Source of the DNA: Fusicatenibacter_A intestinipullorum
GTDB taxonomy: Bacteria > Bacillota > Negativicutes > Acidaminococcales > Acidaminococcaceae
Direction: 5' to 3'
DNA length: 64,000 bases
Assembly: GCA_019117495.1 (NCBI GenBank)
Contig: DWZP01000006.1
Span: 1 to 64,000 of the forward strand
Made by a program: the position numbers and the translations under genes. Of the stretch, positions 21,205-31,200 are shown piece after piece (positions within the stretch are counted from its first letter, which is position 1; every line of letters begins with the position of its first letter). A model generated the notes under the pieces. The model was not told the origin of the DNA, did no database searches, and saw nothing but the letters and a program-made list of their open reading frames with translations.

Positions 21205-22275
21205 ATGAAGATAACTTTACTGCCGGGCGACGGTATTGGCGTGGAAATTGTTGACGCTGCCGTTGAAGTACTGGACGCAGCGGCTAAAAAATATAACTTT
21301 ACCGTTGAATACGATAAAAAACTGATTGGCGGCGCAGCTATTGACGCTTTCGGCACGCCGCTGCCGGAAGAAACGCTGGCAAGCGCCAAAGCAAGCGACG
21401 CAGTGCTTTTGGGTGCGGTAGGCGGCCCGAAATGGGATAATGTTGACCCTTCCATCCGCCCGGAAAAAGGCTTACTCAACATCCGCAAAGGGCTGGGGCT
21501 GTACTGCAACCTGCGCCCGATGAAGGTTTCAAAATATACGGCGCATCTCAGCCCGCTGAAAACAGAACGTGCCGAAGGTGCTGACCTTTTAATTGTACGC
21601 GAACTGACCGGCGGCATTTACTTTGGCACGCACAACGAAGCACATCTTAACGCCGACGGCGTGGAAGAAGCAAGCGACATTGAAATGTACACCCGCCCGG
21701 AAGTAGAACGCATTGCCCGTTTTGCCTTTGAAGCGGCGCGCAAACGCAGCGGCAAGGTAACTAGCGTTGATAAAGCCAACGTGCTGGGCAGCAGCCGTAT
21801 GTGGCGCAAAATTGTTACCGAAATGCGCGACAAAGAATACTCCGATGTTGAACTGAACCATTTTTATGTAGATAACTGCGCCATGCAGTTGGTGCTGAAC
21901 CCAAAACAGTTTGACGTTGTTTTAACCAATAATATTTTCGGCGATATTTTAAGTGACGAAGCCAGCACCATTGCCGGCAGTATCGGTTTACTGCCGAGTG
22001 CAAGCCTTGGTGACGGCGCAGGCATGTATGAGCCTATCCACGGCAGTGCGCCGGATATTGCGGGGCAGGGCATTGCCAACCCGCTGGCCACCATTTTAAG
22101 CGTTGCCATGATGCTGCGCTATTCGCTGAACCAGGACGCAGCGGCAGACGCGGTTGAACGTGCCGTTGACGAAGTGCTGGAAGCAGGCTATCGTACTCCT
22201 GACCTGTGGGCAGAAGGCCTGAAGAAAGTAAGCACTGCCGAAATGGGCAGGCTGGTAGCGGAAGCAGTAAAATAA
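21205..22275 (+). CDS. leuB: 3-isopropylmalate dehydrogenase
   Basis: 356 residues. NAD-dependent oxidative decarboxylation of 3-isopropylmalate, third step of the leucine branch. Conserved elements are LPGDGIGVEIV, the substrate Arg region RELTGGIYFG, VDKANVLGSSRMWR and the metal-binding Asp cluster NNIFGDILSDEAS; GSAPDIAGQGIANP forms the NAD site. AAAGGAG lies 8 nt upstream. Last gene of leuCDB. Confidence 0.96.
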   Translation: MKITLLPGDGIGVEIVDAAVEVLDAAAKKYNFTVEYDKKLIGGAAIDAFGTPLPEETLASAKASDAVLLGAVGGPKWDNVDPSIRPEKGLLNIRKGLGLYCNLRPMKVSKYTAHLSPLKTERAEGADLLIVRELTGGIYFGTHNEAHLNADGVEEASDIEMYTRPEVERIARFAFEAARKRSGKVTSVDKANVLGSSRMWRKIVTEMRDKEYSDVELNHFYVDNCAMQLVLNPKQFDVVLTNNIFGDILSDEASTIAGSIGLLPSASLGDGAGMYEPIHGSAPDIAGQGIANPLATILSVAMMLRYSLNQDAAADAVERAVDEVLEAGYRTPDLWAEGLKKVSTAEMGRLVAEAVK

Positions 22276-22347
22276 AGCAGCCGTAAAATAAGGGAAACAC
22301 AGAGATAAGATAGAGATATTATAAACAGTTATAAATAAGGGAAAGAA

Positions 22348-22380
22348 AAAGGGCGCAGACCGTATGGCTTGCGCCTTTTA
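22348..22380 (+). terminator. Terminator of leuCDB
   Basis: A 10-bp AAAGGGCGCA/TGCGCCTTTT stem (one G-T pair) with 12-nt loop. Confidence 0.75.
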
Positions 22381-22388
22381 AACTGATG

Positions 22389-22417
22389 TTGCCAAAAAAT
22401 TTTTAATGTGCTATACT
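22389..22417 (+). promoter_or_regulatory. Promoter of the gdx leader
   Basis: TTGCCA (22389-22394), 17-nt spacer, TATACT (22412-22417). Confidence 0.65.
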
Positions 22418-22423
22418 TACATC

Positions 22424-22504
22424 AATCTGTTTAACGCCGGTTAAGCAGGTGCCTTTATTTATGTATCGCAGGCCTTAGAAGATACATAAATAAGGGCATT
22501 TTTT
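22424..22504 (+). ncRNA. Candidate guanidine riboswitch (mepA/guanidine-IV-like) with terminator
   Basis: Two hairpins stand between promoter and gene. P1 (22427-22448) is CTGTTTAAC-GCCG-GTTAAGCAG. P2 is an 18-bp hairpin (22450-22467/22481-22498, one T-G pair) with loop GCAGGCCTTAGAA and a T-run, i.e. a terminator. The P1 loop GCC can pair with GGC in the P2 loop. A short P1 hairpin plus terminator with loop-loop contact fits the guanidine-IV (mepA) class as I recall it, and the downstream gene is a guanidinium exporter. The class assignment rests on context and topology, not on a covariance search. Confidence 0.5.
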
Positions 22505-22538
22505 GTTTTAAGCGCATTTTTAAGGAGGTTTTTAATTT

Positions 22539-22859
22539 ATGGCATGGTTTGATTTATTTATAGCGGGTATTTTTGAGGTTGTATGGTCTACCTGTTTAAA
22601 GTATTCGCACGGATTTACCAATGTAATGTTTACGGTTTTAACATTTATCGGCATGGGTTTCAGTTTCTGGTTTTTGGCGCACGCGGTTAAATCGCTGCCA
22701 ATGGGCACGGCTTATGCTATCTGGACTGGCATTGGCGCGCTGGGAGCCGTTATAGTGGGCGTTATTTTGTTTAAGGAACCGGTTACGCTGGTGCGTTTAT
22801 TTTTTGTGGCAATGCTTTTAACAGGCATTATCGGTTTAAAATTAACATCCGGCCAATAA
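22539..22859 (+). CDS. gdx: Small multidrug resistance family guanidinium exporter
   Basis: 106 residues, four membrane helices; works as a dual-topology dimer that exports guanidinium by proton antiport. The essential Glu13 in GIFEVVWSTCLKYS and the Trp-Ser-Thr/Lys motif match the Gdx (formerly SugE) subtype, not polyaromatic EmrE. GAYAIWTGIGALGA is the conserved dimer segment. AAGGAGG precedes the ATG. A terminator-bearing riboswitch candidate lies directly upstream. Single gene, so no partner SMR subunit is needed. Confidence 0.92.
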   Translation: MAWFDLFIAGIFEVVWSTCLKYSHGFTNVMFTVLTFIGMGFSFWFLAHAVKSLPMGTAYAIWTGIGALGAVIVGVILFKEPVTLVRLFFVAMLLTGIIGLKLTSGQ

Positions 22860-22884
22860 ATTAAATAAGTAATGCTTATGCAGG

Positions 22885-22912
22885 GCTGCCGTTATTAGCG
22901 GCAGCTTTTTTT
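22885..22912 (+). terminator. Terminator of gdx
   Basis: GCTGCCG/CGGCAGC stem (22885-22891/22899-22905) and seven T's. Confidence 0.85.
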
Positions 22913-22961
22913 ATTATGCGTTGCCCGTTTTTGGGCAAATGTATCATTTGATACGGAAAAT

Positions 22962-22975
22962 TTTTGTATACAAAA
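22962..22975. promoter_or_regulatory. Palindrome TTTTGTATACAAAA upstream of ABC operon
   Basis: A perfect 14-bp palindrome centred on TGTATACA, 168 nt upstream of the binding-protein gene. The same TGTATACA core recurs in a 16-bp palindrome upstream of pyc. GntR/FadR-type regulators use such GTATAC-centred sites. The rest of the 230-nt region is AT-rich with two small hairpins. Confidence 0.4.
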
Positions 22976-23142
22976 TAAAAGACAGATGTGTTTGCATTTT
23001 TCTGAATAATGTGTTAAATTAATGTTAAATATTAGTTAAATAAAAGTAAAAATACGGTTAAATTTTTAACTTTTATTTTGACGCACAATATTTTAAACTG
23101 CCTTGGCGTTACGCAGGGCAGGCAAATTAAGGAGGTTTTAAG

Positions 23143-24165
23143 ATGTTAAAGAAAACAACATTATGGCTGCTGTCATTAATGATGCTTGTAATGATGGTAG
23201 CAGGCTGCGGCGGCGGTGAAGAAAAGAAAGCCGCAAATGACAGCCAGAAACTGATTGTGTACACTTCAATGAAGGAATCGCTGATTAAAGGCATTGTAGA
23301 AGGCTTTAAAAAGGCAAACCCCGGCATTGATGTTGATTATCAGTCTGCCGGTGCAGGTAAACTGATGGCTAAAATTGCTGCTGAACGCCAGAGCGGCAAA
23401 ATTCTGGCTGACGTTATCTGGACAAGTGAAGTGCCTGACTTTTATAAAATGAAAGAAGAAGGCATTCTTTTAAATTATAAGAGCCCTGTTGAACCCGAAA
23501 CCGTAAATCCGTTCGGCGATTACGACGGCTCCTTCCATGCAGCACGCCTTGGTACTCTTGGCATTGTTATCAACACCGACAAAATCAAAACTCCTCCCAC
23601 TCAGTGGTCTGATTTGCTGAAACCCGAATTTAACGGCAAATTCGGTATTGCCAACCCTGCTCTTTCCGGTACCTCTTACATGAGCGTTGCCCTTTTGGAA
23701 AAACAGTTTGGCTGGAAATTCTTTGAAGACATCAAAGCCAACGGCGGCCGTATCGGCAAAGGCTCCGGCCAGGTTATCGACGATACTGCTTCCGGCGAAC
23801 TTGGCGCAGCACTGGCAGTTGACTATATTACCAACGCTAAAATCGAAAAAGGCGCTCATCTGCAGCTTTGCTATCCGCCCGAAATGCTGGTAGTTCCTAG
23901 CCCGGTTGCTATCTTTAAAGACAGCGCAAAAACTGATGCAGCCAAAAAATTTGTAGACTATCTGCTTGGCAAGGAAGCGCAGACTCTTGTAGCACAGCAA
24001 GGCACCATTCCTGTACGCGAGGATGTTGAAGTTCCTGCTAAATTCAATCTGCCCGCTCCGAAAGATGCTTTGGAAAAATCCATCAAGATTGATTATATCG
24101 AAGCTATCAAAACCAAAGAAGATACAATTAAGAAATTCTCTGACATTATGCAGATTAAACAGTAG
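23143..24165 (+). CDS. ABC transporter substrate-binding lipoprotein (FbpA/AfuA-type)
   Basis: 340 residues. A type II signal peptide with lipobox VAGC (Cys22) tethers it to the membrane. The mature part is a class II periplasmic-binding fold of the iron/2-aminoethylphosphonate group: LIVYTSMKESLIKGIVEGF at the start and QSAGAGKLMAKIAAER, the usual loop for anion-coordinated metal or phosphonate. The substrate could be Fe3+, a phosphonate or a carboxylate; no Tyr-Tyr iron pair was identified with confidence. AAGGAGG precedes the ATG. First gene of an operon with two ATPases and a fused permease. Confidence 0.87.
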   Translation: MLKKTTLWLLSLMMLVMMVAGCGGGEEKKAANDSQKLIVYTSMKESLIKGIVEGFKKANPGIDVDYQSAGAGKLMAKIAAERQSGKILADVIWTSEVPDFYKMKEEGILLNYKSPVEPETVNPFGDYDGSFHAARLGTLGIVINTDKIKTPPTQWSDLLKPEFNGKFGIANPALSGTSYMSVALLEKQFGWKFFEDIKANGGRIGKGSGQVIDDTASGELGAALAVDYITNAKIEKGAHLQLCYPPEMLVVPSPVAIFKDSAKTDAAKKFVDYLLGKEAQTLVAQQGTIPVREDVEVPAKFNLPAPKDALEKSIKIDYIEAIKTKEDTIKKFSDIMQIKQ

Positions 24166-24274
24166 TTTTTTGTATAAACAGAATACTTAAACTGGTCTTT
24201 TAATATGGCGGCGGAATGGGTGTTCCCGTTCTGCCGCCATTGCAGTATTAATATAATTTACAGGAGGTTGCCTT

Positions 24275-25372
24275 ATGGAAGAAATCATTAAGGTGGAGGG
24301 TGTTTATAAAGCCTATGGCAAGCATCAGGTGCATAAAGGCCTCGACCTTGGCATACAAAAGGGCGAGTGCTTTACTCTGCTCGGCCCTTCCGGCTGCGGC
24401 AAAACCGTCCTCATAAGGATGATTGCCGGGCATGAGGTTCCGGATGACGGCAGGATTATCATTGATAATACTGTTGTTTCCGATAATGCAAGCGGTGAAT
24501 ATATCCCGCCCGAAAGGCGCGGCCTGGGCATTGTGTTTCAGGATTATGCGGTGTGGCCCCATATGACGGTTTACGACAATATTGCCTATCCGCTGAAAAT
24601 GGAAAAACGCCCCAAAGAAGAAATTAACAATCTTGTTATGAAAATGATTGACATTGTAGGCATGAAAGGGCTGGATAAGCGCCTGCCTTCGGAGCTTTCC
24701 GGCGGCCAGCAGCAGCGTGTTGCACTGGCGCGTGCGCTTGTGGCAGACCCTGCGGTTATGCTTCTGGACGAGCCGCTGTCTAACCTTGACGCCAACCTGC
24801 GTGAGGAAATGCGTTTTGAAATTAAAAACCTGCAGCAGCAGTTTGGCATTACGGTTATGTATGTAACGCATGACCAGGAGGTTGCGCTGGCAATCAGCGA
24901 CCGCATTGCCATTATGGATAATGAGGGCAATATCCGCCAGATTGGCACGCCGTATGAAATTTTTGAAAAGCCTGCCGATTTGTTTATTTTTAAATTTATG
25001 GGCATTGCCAATTTCCTTGGCGTGCGCGAAGAAAACGGCGCTTACCTTGTCGGCAGCGGCAGCCAGCAGGTGCCGTGGGAAAACCCGCAGGGCAGCGGCA
25101 TTAAAAACTGGGTTGCGGCTTTCCGCCCGTCGGATGTTATTATTACGCGCGGCGGAGCAGGGCTGAAGGGCGTTATTAAACGTGCCAACTTCCTTGGCGC
25201 AACTATGGACTATATGATTGAAATAGACGGTGAGACCCTGCGTACCGAAATTGTTACGCACGAAGCTATTTCCGAAGGCCTGATGTTTAACGAGGGCGAG
25301 GAATGTGTTGTCAACTTCCGTGCATTGCACTGGTTTGATGCAGAACAGCTTAAGGAGGTGGAAGAATTATGA
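24275..25372 (+). CDS. ABC transporter ATP-binding protein (FbpC/PotA-type), first copy
   Basis: 365 residues. Walker A GPSGCGKT (37-44), signature LSGGQ (141-145), Walker B VMLLDEP (161-167), and the switch His in VTHDQE. The C-terminal ~120 residues form a TOBE-type regulatory domain, as in PotA/FbpC importers. It energises uptake with the fused permease, whose start overlaps its stop (ATGA at 25369-25372). A second, different ATPase gene closes the operon. ACAGGAGG precedes the ATG. Confidence 0.92.
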   Translation: MEEIIKVEGVYKAYGKHQVHKGLDLGIQKGECFTLLGPSGCGKTVLIRMIAGHEVPDDGRIIIDNTVVSDNASGEYIPPERRGLGIVFQDYAVWPHMTVYDNIAYPLKMEKRPKEEINNLVMKMIDIVGMKGLDKRLPSELSGGQQQRVALARALVADPAVMLLDEPLSNLDANLREEMRFEIKNLQQQFGITVMYVTHDQEVALAISDRIAIMDNEGNIRQIGTPYEIFEKPADLFIFKFMGIANFLGVREENGAYLVGSGSQQVPWENPQGSGIKNWVAAFRPSDVIITRGGAGLKGVIKRANFLGATMDYMIEIDGETLRTEIVTHEAISEGLMFNEGEECVVNFRALHWFDAEQLKEVEEL

Positions 25373-27060
25373 GTACAATTAAAAAAGACTCCGGCTTTGG
25401 CGTTGCTCAGATAATTCTTTTAATTTCTATTGCCGTTCTGGTAATTTTTGTTGCCTGGCCCGTACTTTTAATTTTATTTAATGCCTTCTTTGTTGACGGC
25501 ACTTTTAACAGCAGCGACTTTTACGCTGTACTTACTGAGCCTGAAACCTTCCAGGCGTTAAAGAACTCCTTGATTATCGCCAGCATGACAACAGTTGGCA
25601 GTACGATTGTAGGTACGTTTTTTGCCTGGCTGGTTACCCGTACCGATTTGCCGTACAAAACCTTTATGAAGAGCCTTTTCCTTGTGCCGTTCATGCTGCC
25701 GAGCTTTATTGGCGCGCTGGCATGGAAAATGCTGCTTTCGCCGAACTCCGGCTATATTAATACGTTCTTTATGGAAACCTTCGGGCTTTCGGAGCCGGTA
25801 TTTGATATTTACAGCTATTGGGGCATCAGCCTGGTAGAGGTTATGTACCTGTTCCCGTTTGTATTTATTCAGGTTTGCGGCGCTCTGGAGCGTATGGACC
25901 CGACTCTTGAAGAATCGGCGCGTATCTCCGGCGCAGGCCTGTTTACCATTACCCGCAAAATTACCATTCCGCTGGTATTGCCTTCTATTATGTCCGGTGC
26001 GCTTTTGATTATGCTGTACTCCATGGCGCATTTCGGCACTGTTGCCGTGCTTGGCATTGAGCAGGGCATTTACAACATCCCGACGCTTATTTACGAAAAG
26101 ATTCACCAGAGCGGCGGCAGCTTCGACTCTATCAGAACCGGTACCGTTCTTGCAACCGTGCTTGTTGTAACGGCGGCTCTGATTATCTGGGCACAGCAGA
26201 AGGTATTGAGCCGCGGCCATTACCAGATTATCGGCGGCAAGAGCTTCCGCCCGATGGAACTGAAACTGCGCGGGCTGCGTTATCCGCTGCTGTTCTTCTG
26301 CCTGGCTTATATTGGCTTTACCATCCTTCTGCCTACCGTGGTTATCTTCCTTGTTGGCGGCGTAAGCACTTACGGTTTGCCGCTTACCTGGGAAAACCTG
26401 TCGCTTGATAATTACAAATACATTCTGTTTGAATACGAAGTAACCAAGGACGCTATCTTCAACAGCGTAACTTTAGGCCTTGCAGCAGCTGTTATTACCA
26501 TGTTTGCAGGCGTAATGATTTCTTACGTTATTGTAAAGATGAAAGTACGCGGCAAAGGCATTCTGGAATTCCTCGGCATGCTGCCGTTCTCCGTACCGGG
26601 CTCCGTTATCGCGCTGGGCGTTATCCTGGCGTGGAGCGGCAAATTCGGCATCAACCTGTATAACACGGTTTGGATTATCCTTGTTGCCTATATTGCCCGC
26701 TACATGGCATTTAGCTTAAAGGCTAACAGTGCCGCGCTGGAACAGGTACACGATTCTTTGATGGAAGCATCGCGTTCCTGCGGCGCTACCATGTGGCAGT
26801 CCTTAAAAGATATTGTTATTCCGCTGGTTCGCCCGGGTATGATTAGTGCGTTCTTCTTAATCTTCCTGCCGGCACTGCGTGAACTTACGGTATCCATTAT
26901 GCTGTATGCGCCTACCACAAGAACTATCGGCGTTGCCATTTATACTCTTAACGAGGACGGCGAAACCGTTATGAGTACCGCGCTGGCAGGTATCGCCCTT
27001 ATCATCATCGTCTGCGGGCAGATGCTGATTAACCATTTTACCAAGAAAGTGAGTGAGTAA
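25369..27060 (+). CDS. ABC transporter permease, two fused permease domains
   Basis: 563 residues, about 12 membrane helices. Two BinD-type permease modules are fused, as in FbpB: ATPase-contact EAA loops are seen at EESARISGAGLFTITRKI (first half) and MEASRSCGATMWQSLKDI (second half). One chain therefore supplies the whole membrane pore. Translation is coupled to the upstream ATPase by ATGA overlap, with AAGGAGG inside that gene. The second ATPase gene starts 5 nt after its stop. Confidence 0.93.
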   Translation: MSTIKKDSGFGVAQIILLISIAVLVIFVAWPVLLILFNAFFVDGTFNSSDFYAVLTEPETFQALKNSLIIASMTTVGSTIVGTFFAWLVTRTDLPYKTFMKSLFLVPFMLPSFIGALAWKMLLSPNSGYINTFFMETFGLSEPVFDIYSYWGISLVEVMYLFPFVFIQVCGALERMDPTLEESARISGAGLFTITRKITIPLVLPSIMSGALLIMLYSMAHFGTVAVLGIEQGIYNIPTLIYEKIHQSGGSFDSIRTGTVLATVLVVTAALIIWAQQKVLSRGHYQIIGGKSFRPMELKLRGLRYPLLFFCLAYIGFTILLPTVVIFLVGGVSTYGLPLTWENLSLDNYKYILFEYEVTKDAIFNSVTLGLAAAVITMFAGVMISYVIVKMKVRGKGILEFLGMLPFSVPGSVIALGVILAWSGKFGINLYNTVWIILVAYIARYMAFSLKANSAALEQVHDSLMEASRSCGATMWQSLKDIVIPLVRPGMISAFFLIFLPALRELTVSIMLYAPTTRTIGVAIYTLNEDGETVMSTALAGIALIIIVCGQMLINHFTKKVSE

Positions 27061-27065
27061 CCGTC

Positions 27066-28136
27066 ATGTCTTATATACGCTTAGTTAACGTTACAAAACG
27101 CTTTGGCAATGTTACTGCCGTAGATAACCTGAACCTTGAAATCGGCAAAGGCGAGTGCTTCTCCATGCTTGGTCCTTCCGGCTGCGGAAAAACAACTACC
27201 CTGCGTATGGTGGCAGGCTTTGAGGATTTAAGTGACGGCGAAGTATGGGTTGGCGACCGTCTGTTGTCATCTCCTAAAAAGCATCATTACACACCGCCCG
27301 AAAACCGCAATTTCGGCATGGTGTTTCAGGCTTTTGCCGTATGGCCGCATATGAGCGTTTATGAAAATGTTGCCTTTCCGCTGAGGCTGCGCAAACTGCC
27401 TGCGGCAGAAATTGAGCAGCGTACCAAAGACGCGCTTACGGCAACAAACCTTTTAAAATCAGCCAATGAAAGCCCGGCAAGCCTTTCCGGCGGCGGCAAA
27501 CAGCGTGTTGCACTGGCGCGTGCGCTTGCCATTAACCCTGACGTTATGCTGCTTGACGAACCGCTTTCGAGCCTTGACCCGCACCTGCGCGAGGAAATGC
27601 GTTTTGAAATTAAAGATTTGCAGCGTAAATACGGTTTTTCCATTATTTACGTTACGCACGACCAGTCGGAAGCCATGGCGCTTTCTGACCGCATTCTTGT
27701 TATGAAGCTGGGTGTAATGCAGCAGATTGATTCGCCGCTTGATGTATATAACAATCCGGCAAATAAATTTGTATTCAGCTTCATAGGCGTCTCGAGCTTT
27801 ACCGATGTGGTATGGCAGAACGGCGCAGCCTGCATTAAAGGCGATAACCGCCCGCTGCCGCAGGGGCTTGTTGTTCCGGCGCGCATGCAGGGTGAAGCCG
27901 TATTTAACCTTGCCAGCCGCCCGACTGAAATAAGGTTCACAAATGAAAACGATATCAACGCAGTACGCGGCGTTGTAATGCGCAAAGCCTTCCTCGGCGA
28001 AATTATCGACTACCTTGTAAAAATAGGCGACCAGGAAGTGCGCGTGCAGATTGGCCGCCGCGACCCGGGCCCGGAAACCGGCGAAGTATGCTATCTGCAT
28101 TTCCTTCGTCCGTTCTGGTACAGGGTTGATGAATAA
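27066..28136 (+). CDS. ABC transporter ATP-binding protein, second non-identical copy
   Basis: 356 residues, same family as the first ATPase of this operon but clearly diverged. Walker A GPSGCGKT (36-43) and Walker B VMLLDEP are intact; the signature reads LSGGGKQ (140-146) instead of LSGGQQQ. A TOBE-like C-terminus follows. With one fused permease and two different ATPases, a heterodimeric motor is the simplest model. The altered signature still has the core LSGG, so both sites may be active. Confidence 0.9.
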   Translation: MSYIRLVNVTKRFGNVTAVDNLNLEIGKGECFSMLGPSGCGKTTTLRMVAGFEDLSDGEVWVGDRLLSSPKKHHYTPPENRNFGMVFQAFAVWPHMSVYENVAFPLRLRKLPAAEIEQRTKDALTATNLLKSANESPASLSGGGKQRVALARALAINPDVMLLDEPLSSLDPHLREEMRFEIKDLQRKYGFSIIYVTHDQSEAMALSDRILVMKLGVMQQIDSPLDVYNNPANKFVFSFIGVSSFTDVVWQNGAACIKGDNRPLPQGLVVPARMQGEAVFNLASRPTEIRFTNENDINAVRGVVMRKAFLGEIIDYLVKIGDQEVRVQIGRRDPGPETGEVCYLHFLRPFWYRVDE

Positions 28137-28161
28137 TTAAAAACATATAGCCCGAAAGGGC

Positions 28162-28196
28162 AAAAGAGGCATACCATTTTGGTATGCCTCTTTTTT
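28162..28196 (+). terminator. Terminator of the ABC operon
   Basis: A 15-bp perfect stem (28162-28176/28180-28194), TTT loop and T-run. Confidence 0.9.
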
Positions 28197-28201
28197 ACGC
28201 A

Positions 28202-28233
28202 AAAATACCCCGCCTTTACAGGCGGGGTATTTT
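28202..28233 (-). terminator. Terminator of pyc
   Basis: Perfect 13-bp AAAATACCCCGCC/GGCGGGGTATTTT stem with TTTACA loop, just past the pyc stop on the minus strand. Confidence 0.88.
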
Positions 28234-28250
28234 ATACTTTACTGTTTATT

Positions 28251-31200
28251 TTATGCCTTGATTTCAATTTCCATCAGGCAGTCGCCGCTTTCGATACGGC
28301 TGCCGGCCGCTACATGGATTTGCGATACAATGCCGCTGATAGGTGCGGCGATGGTGGTTTCCATCTTCATTGCTTCGGTTACAATAAGCGGGGTGCCTTT
28401 TTCGACAGCCTGGCCTTTTTCAACAAGCAGTTTAACAACGGAACCGGAAAGGGTTGCGCCGATTTCACCGGGGTTGGTTTTATCGGCCTTTTTGCGCGTT
28501 ACATTGGTAGATTTAACATTTCTGTCTTTAATATCAATTTCACGCGGCAGACCGTTGAATTCGAAGAAGATGGTACGGATGCCGTCTTCGTTTGCTTCGC
28601 CTATCTGCAAAAGCTTGATAACGAGCATTTTGCCCTGTTCGATTTCAACTTTAATTTCTTCACCGGTTTTCATGCCAAAGAAGAAGGTAGGCGTATCAAG
28701 TACGGAAACATCGCCGAATTCGGCATGGCGTACTGCCCAGTCGCTGAATACTTTCGGGTACAGGCAGTAGCTGCTTACAGCTTCGTCGCTGGTCGGAGCG
28801 CCCATTTCCGCAAGGCTGGTACGTACTTTTTCAAAATCTGCCGGGGGCAGTGCAGCACCGGGGCGGCCTTCGATAGGTTTGCGCCCTTTAAGAATAATTT
28901 GCTGCAGCTTCTGCGGGAAGCCCTGATACGGTACACCCAGGCGGCCTTCAAAGAATTCTACAACGGAAGCCGGGAAGCTGAGCGAATCGCCTTTGGCGTA
29001 AATATCTTCTTCGGTAAGGTCGTTCTGCACCATAAACAGTGCCATATCGCCAACCATTTTGGAAGACGGCGTTACTTTAATAATATCGCCGAACATCATG
29101 GAAACGCGGTGGTACATATCTTTAATGTCTTCCCAGCGTTCGCCGAGGCCTACTGCTTTGGCCTGCTGCTGCAGGTTGCTGTACTGGCCGCCCGGCATTT
29201 CGTGGATGTAAACTTCCGGGTTGGGGTAAGAAACGGTGTTGTCGATTGCTTTATAATACGGACGCACGCTTTCCCAGTAACGGGACATTTCGTTAAGTGC
29301 GTTAATATCAAGGTGCGGCTGGCGCGGATGACCGGAAAGTGCGTAGTACAGGCTTGCACCGCTCGGCTGGGAAGTACCGCCGCTCATAGCGCTCATGGCT
29401 ACGTCAACAATATCTACGCCGGCGTCGATTGCGCGGGCATAAGTGTAAATGCTGTTGCCGCTGCCTTCGTGCGTATGCAGGTGGATAGGCACGTTAACAG
29501 CTTCTTTAAGGGCAGAAACAAGCTGGTAAGCTGCTTCCGGCTTCAAGAGGCCTGCCATATCCTTAATGCAGATGGAGTTGGCACCGGTTTTTTCCAGTTC
29601 TTTCGCCATGGTTACATAATATTTAAGGTCGTATTTATCACGGCGCGGGTCTAAAATATCGCCGGTGTAGCATAATGCAGCTTCGGCAAATTTGCCTGCA
29701 TCGCGTACAGCATCCAGTGAAAGGCGCATGTTTTCAATGCCGTTAAGGCTGTCGAATACACGGAACACATCAACGCCGTTTTTCGCGCTGAGGCGGATAA
29801 ATTCTTTAACAACATTGTCCGGATAGCTGGTGTAGCCAACGGCATTGGCGCCGCGCAGCAGCATCTGGAACAAAATGTTCGGGCATTTTTCGCGGAACTG
29901 GCGCAGGCGTTTCCACGGGCTTTCGTCAAGGAAGCGGTAGGCAACGTCAAAAGTTGCGCCGCCCCAGCATTCAAAGCTGAACAGGTTAGGCAGCTTGGCT
30001 GAGGTAGTGCCGATAACTTTCAGCATATCGTTGGTGCGCATGCGGGTTGCAAGCAGCGACTGGTGCGCGTCACGGAAGGTTGTATCCGTAAACAGCACTT
30101 CTTTTTGGTCCATAACCCATTTGGAAAGCCCTTCCGGCCCCTGCAAATCCAAAATCTGCTTGGTGCCGTCGGCAGGTGTGCCTTTAAACGCTTTAGGCAG
30201 GCTGAGCGGAGCAAATTCCGGTTTGGGCTGTACGCCTACATTGTTGTAGCCGTTAACGGTTACATCGGCAATGTAGTGCAAAAGCCTGGTGCCGCGGTCC
30301 AGTGTTTTCGGGAAGATGAAAAGTTCGGTGTTTTCATCAACAAACGAAGTATTGTAGCTGCCGTCGAGGAAACTGGGGTGAGCCAGAACATTTTCGAGAA
30401 ACAGAATATTGGTTTTAACGCCGCGGATGCGGAATTCTTTTAAGCAGCGCAGCATTTTGGTAATGGCAATTTCGTGGGTAAGGCCGTGAGTGGTTGCCTT
30501 AACCAAAAGCGAATCGTAATACGGGGTAATAACGGAACCGGTAAAAGCATTGCCGCCGTCCAGACGCACGCCAAAGCCGCCGCCGCTGCGGTAGGCAATC
30601 AGCTTGCCGGTATCAGGCATAAAGTTGTTGGCAGGGTCTTCGGTGGTAATACGGCACTGAATGGCATGGCCGAAGCTGGTAATTTTATCCTGTTCGGGAA
30701 TGCCGATTTCCGGGCTGTGCAGGGAATAGCCTTCGGCAATTTTAATCTGGGTCTGCACAATATCAAAGCCGGTAATTTCTTCGGTAACGGTATGTTCAAC
30801 CTGAATACGCGGGTTAACTTCGATAAAGTAGAAGTTGCCGTCCGGGGTAACGAGAAATTCAACCGTACCGGCGCTGAGGTAATTAACGTTTTTCATCAGC
30901 TTAACGGCTGCGTCGCAGATTGCTTTGCGCAGTTCGGGTTTAAGCGAAAAGGCCGGGGCAATTTCCACCAGTTTCTGGTGGCGGCGCTGTACGGAGCAGT
31001 CGCGCTCGAACAAATGCACAATGTTGCCCTGCGTATCGCCCAAAATCTGAACTTCGATATGTTTCGGGCTTTCAAGGTATTTTTCAAGGTAAATTTCATC
31101 GCTGCCGAAAGCCTTCATAGCTTCGGATTTAGCCATGTTGTATACGGTTTCCAAATCTTCGTTGCTGTTTACCATACGCATGCCGCGCCCGCCGCCGCCG

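Noticed and set aside
24248..25330. A 360-codon frame on the minus strand opposite the first ABC ATPase gene
   Set aside because: Shadow of a highly conserved ATPase gene; no recognisable domains.
28179..29654. A 491-codon open frame on the plus strand opposite pyc
   Set aside because: It is the antisense of pyruvate carboxylase, rich in Phe/Tyr/His/Gly as expected of a shadow frame, with no ribosome site.
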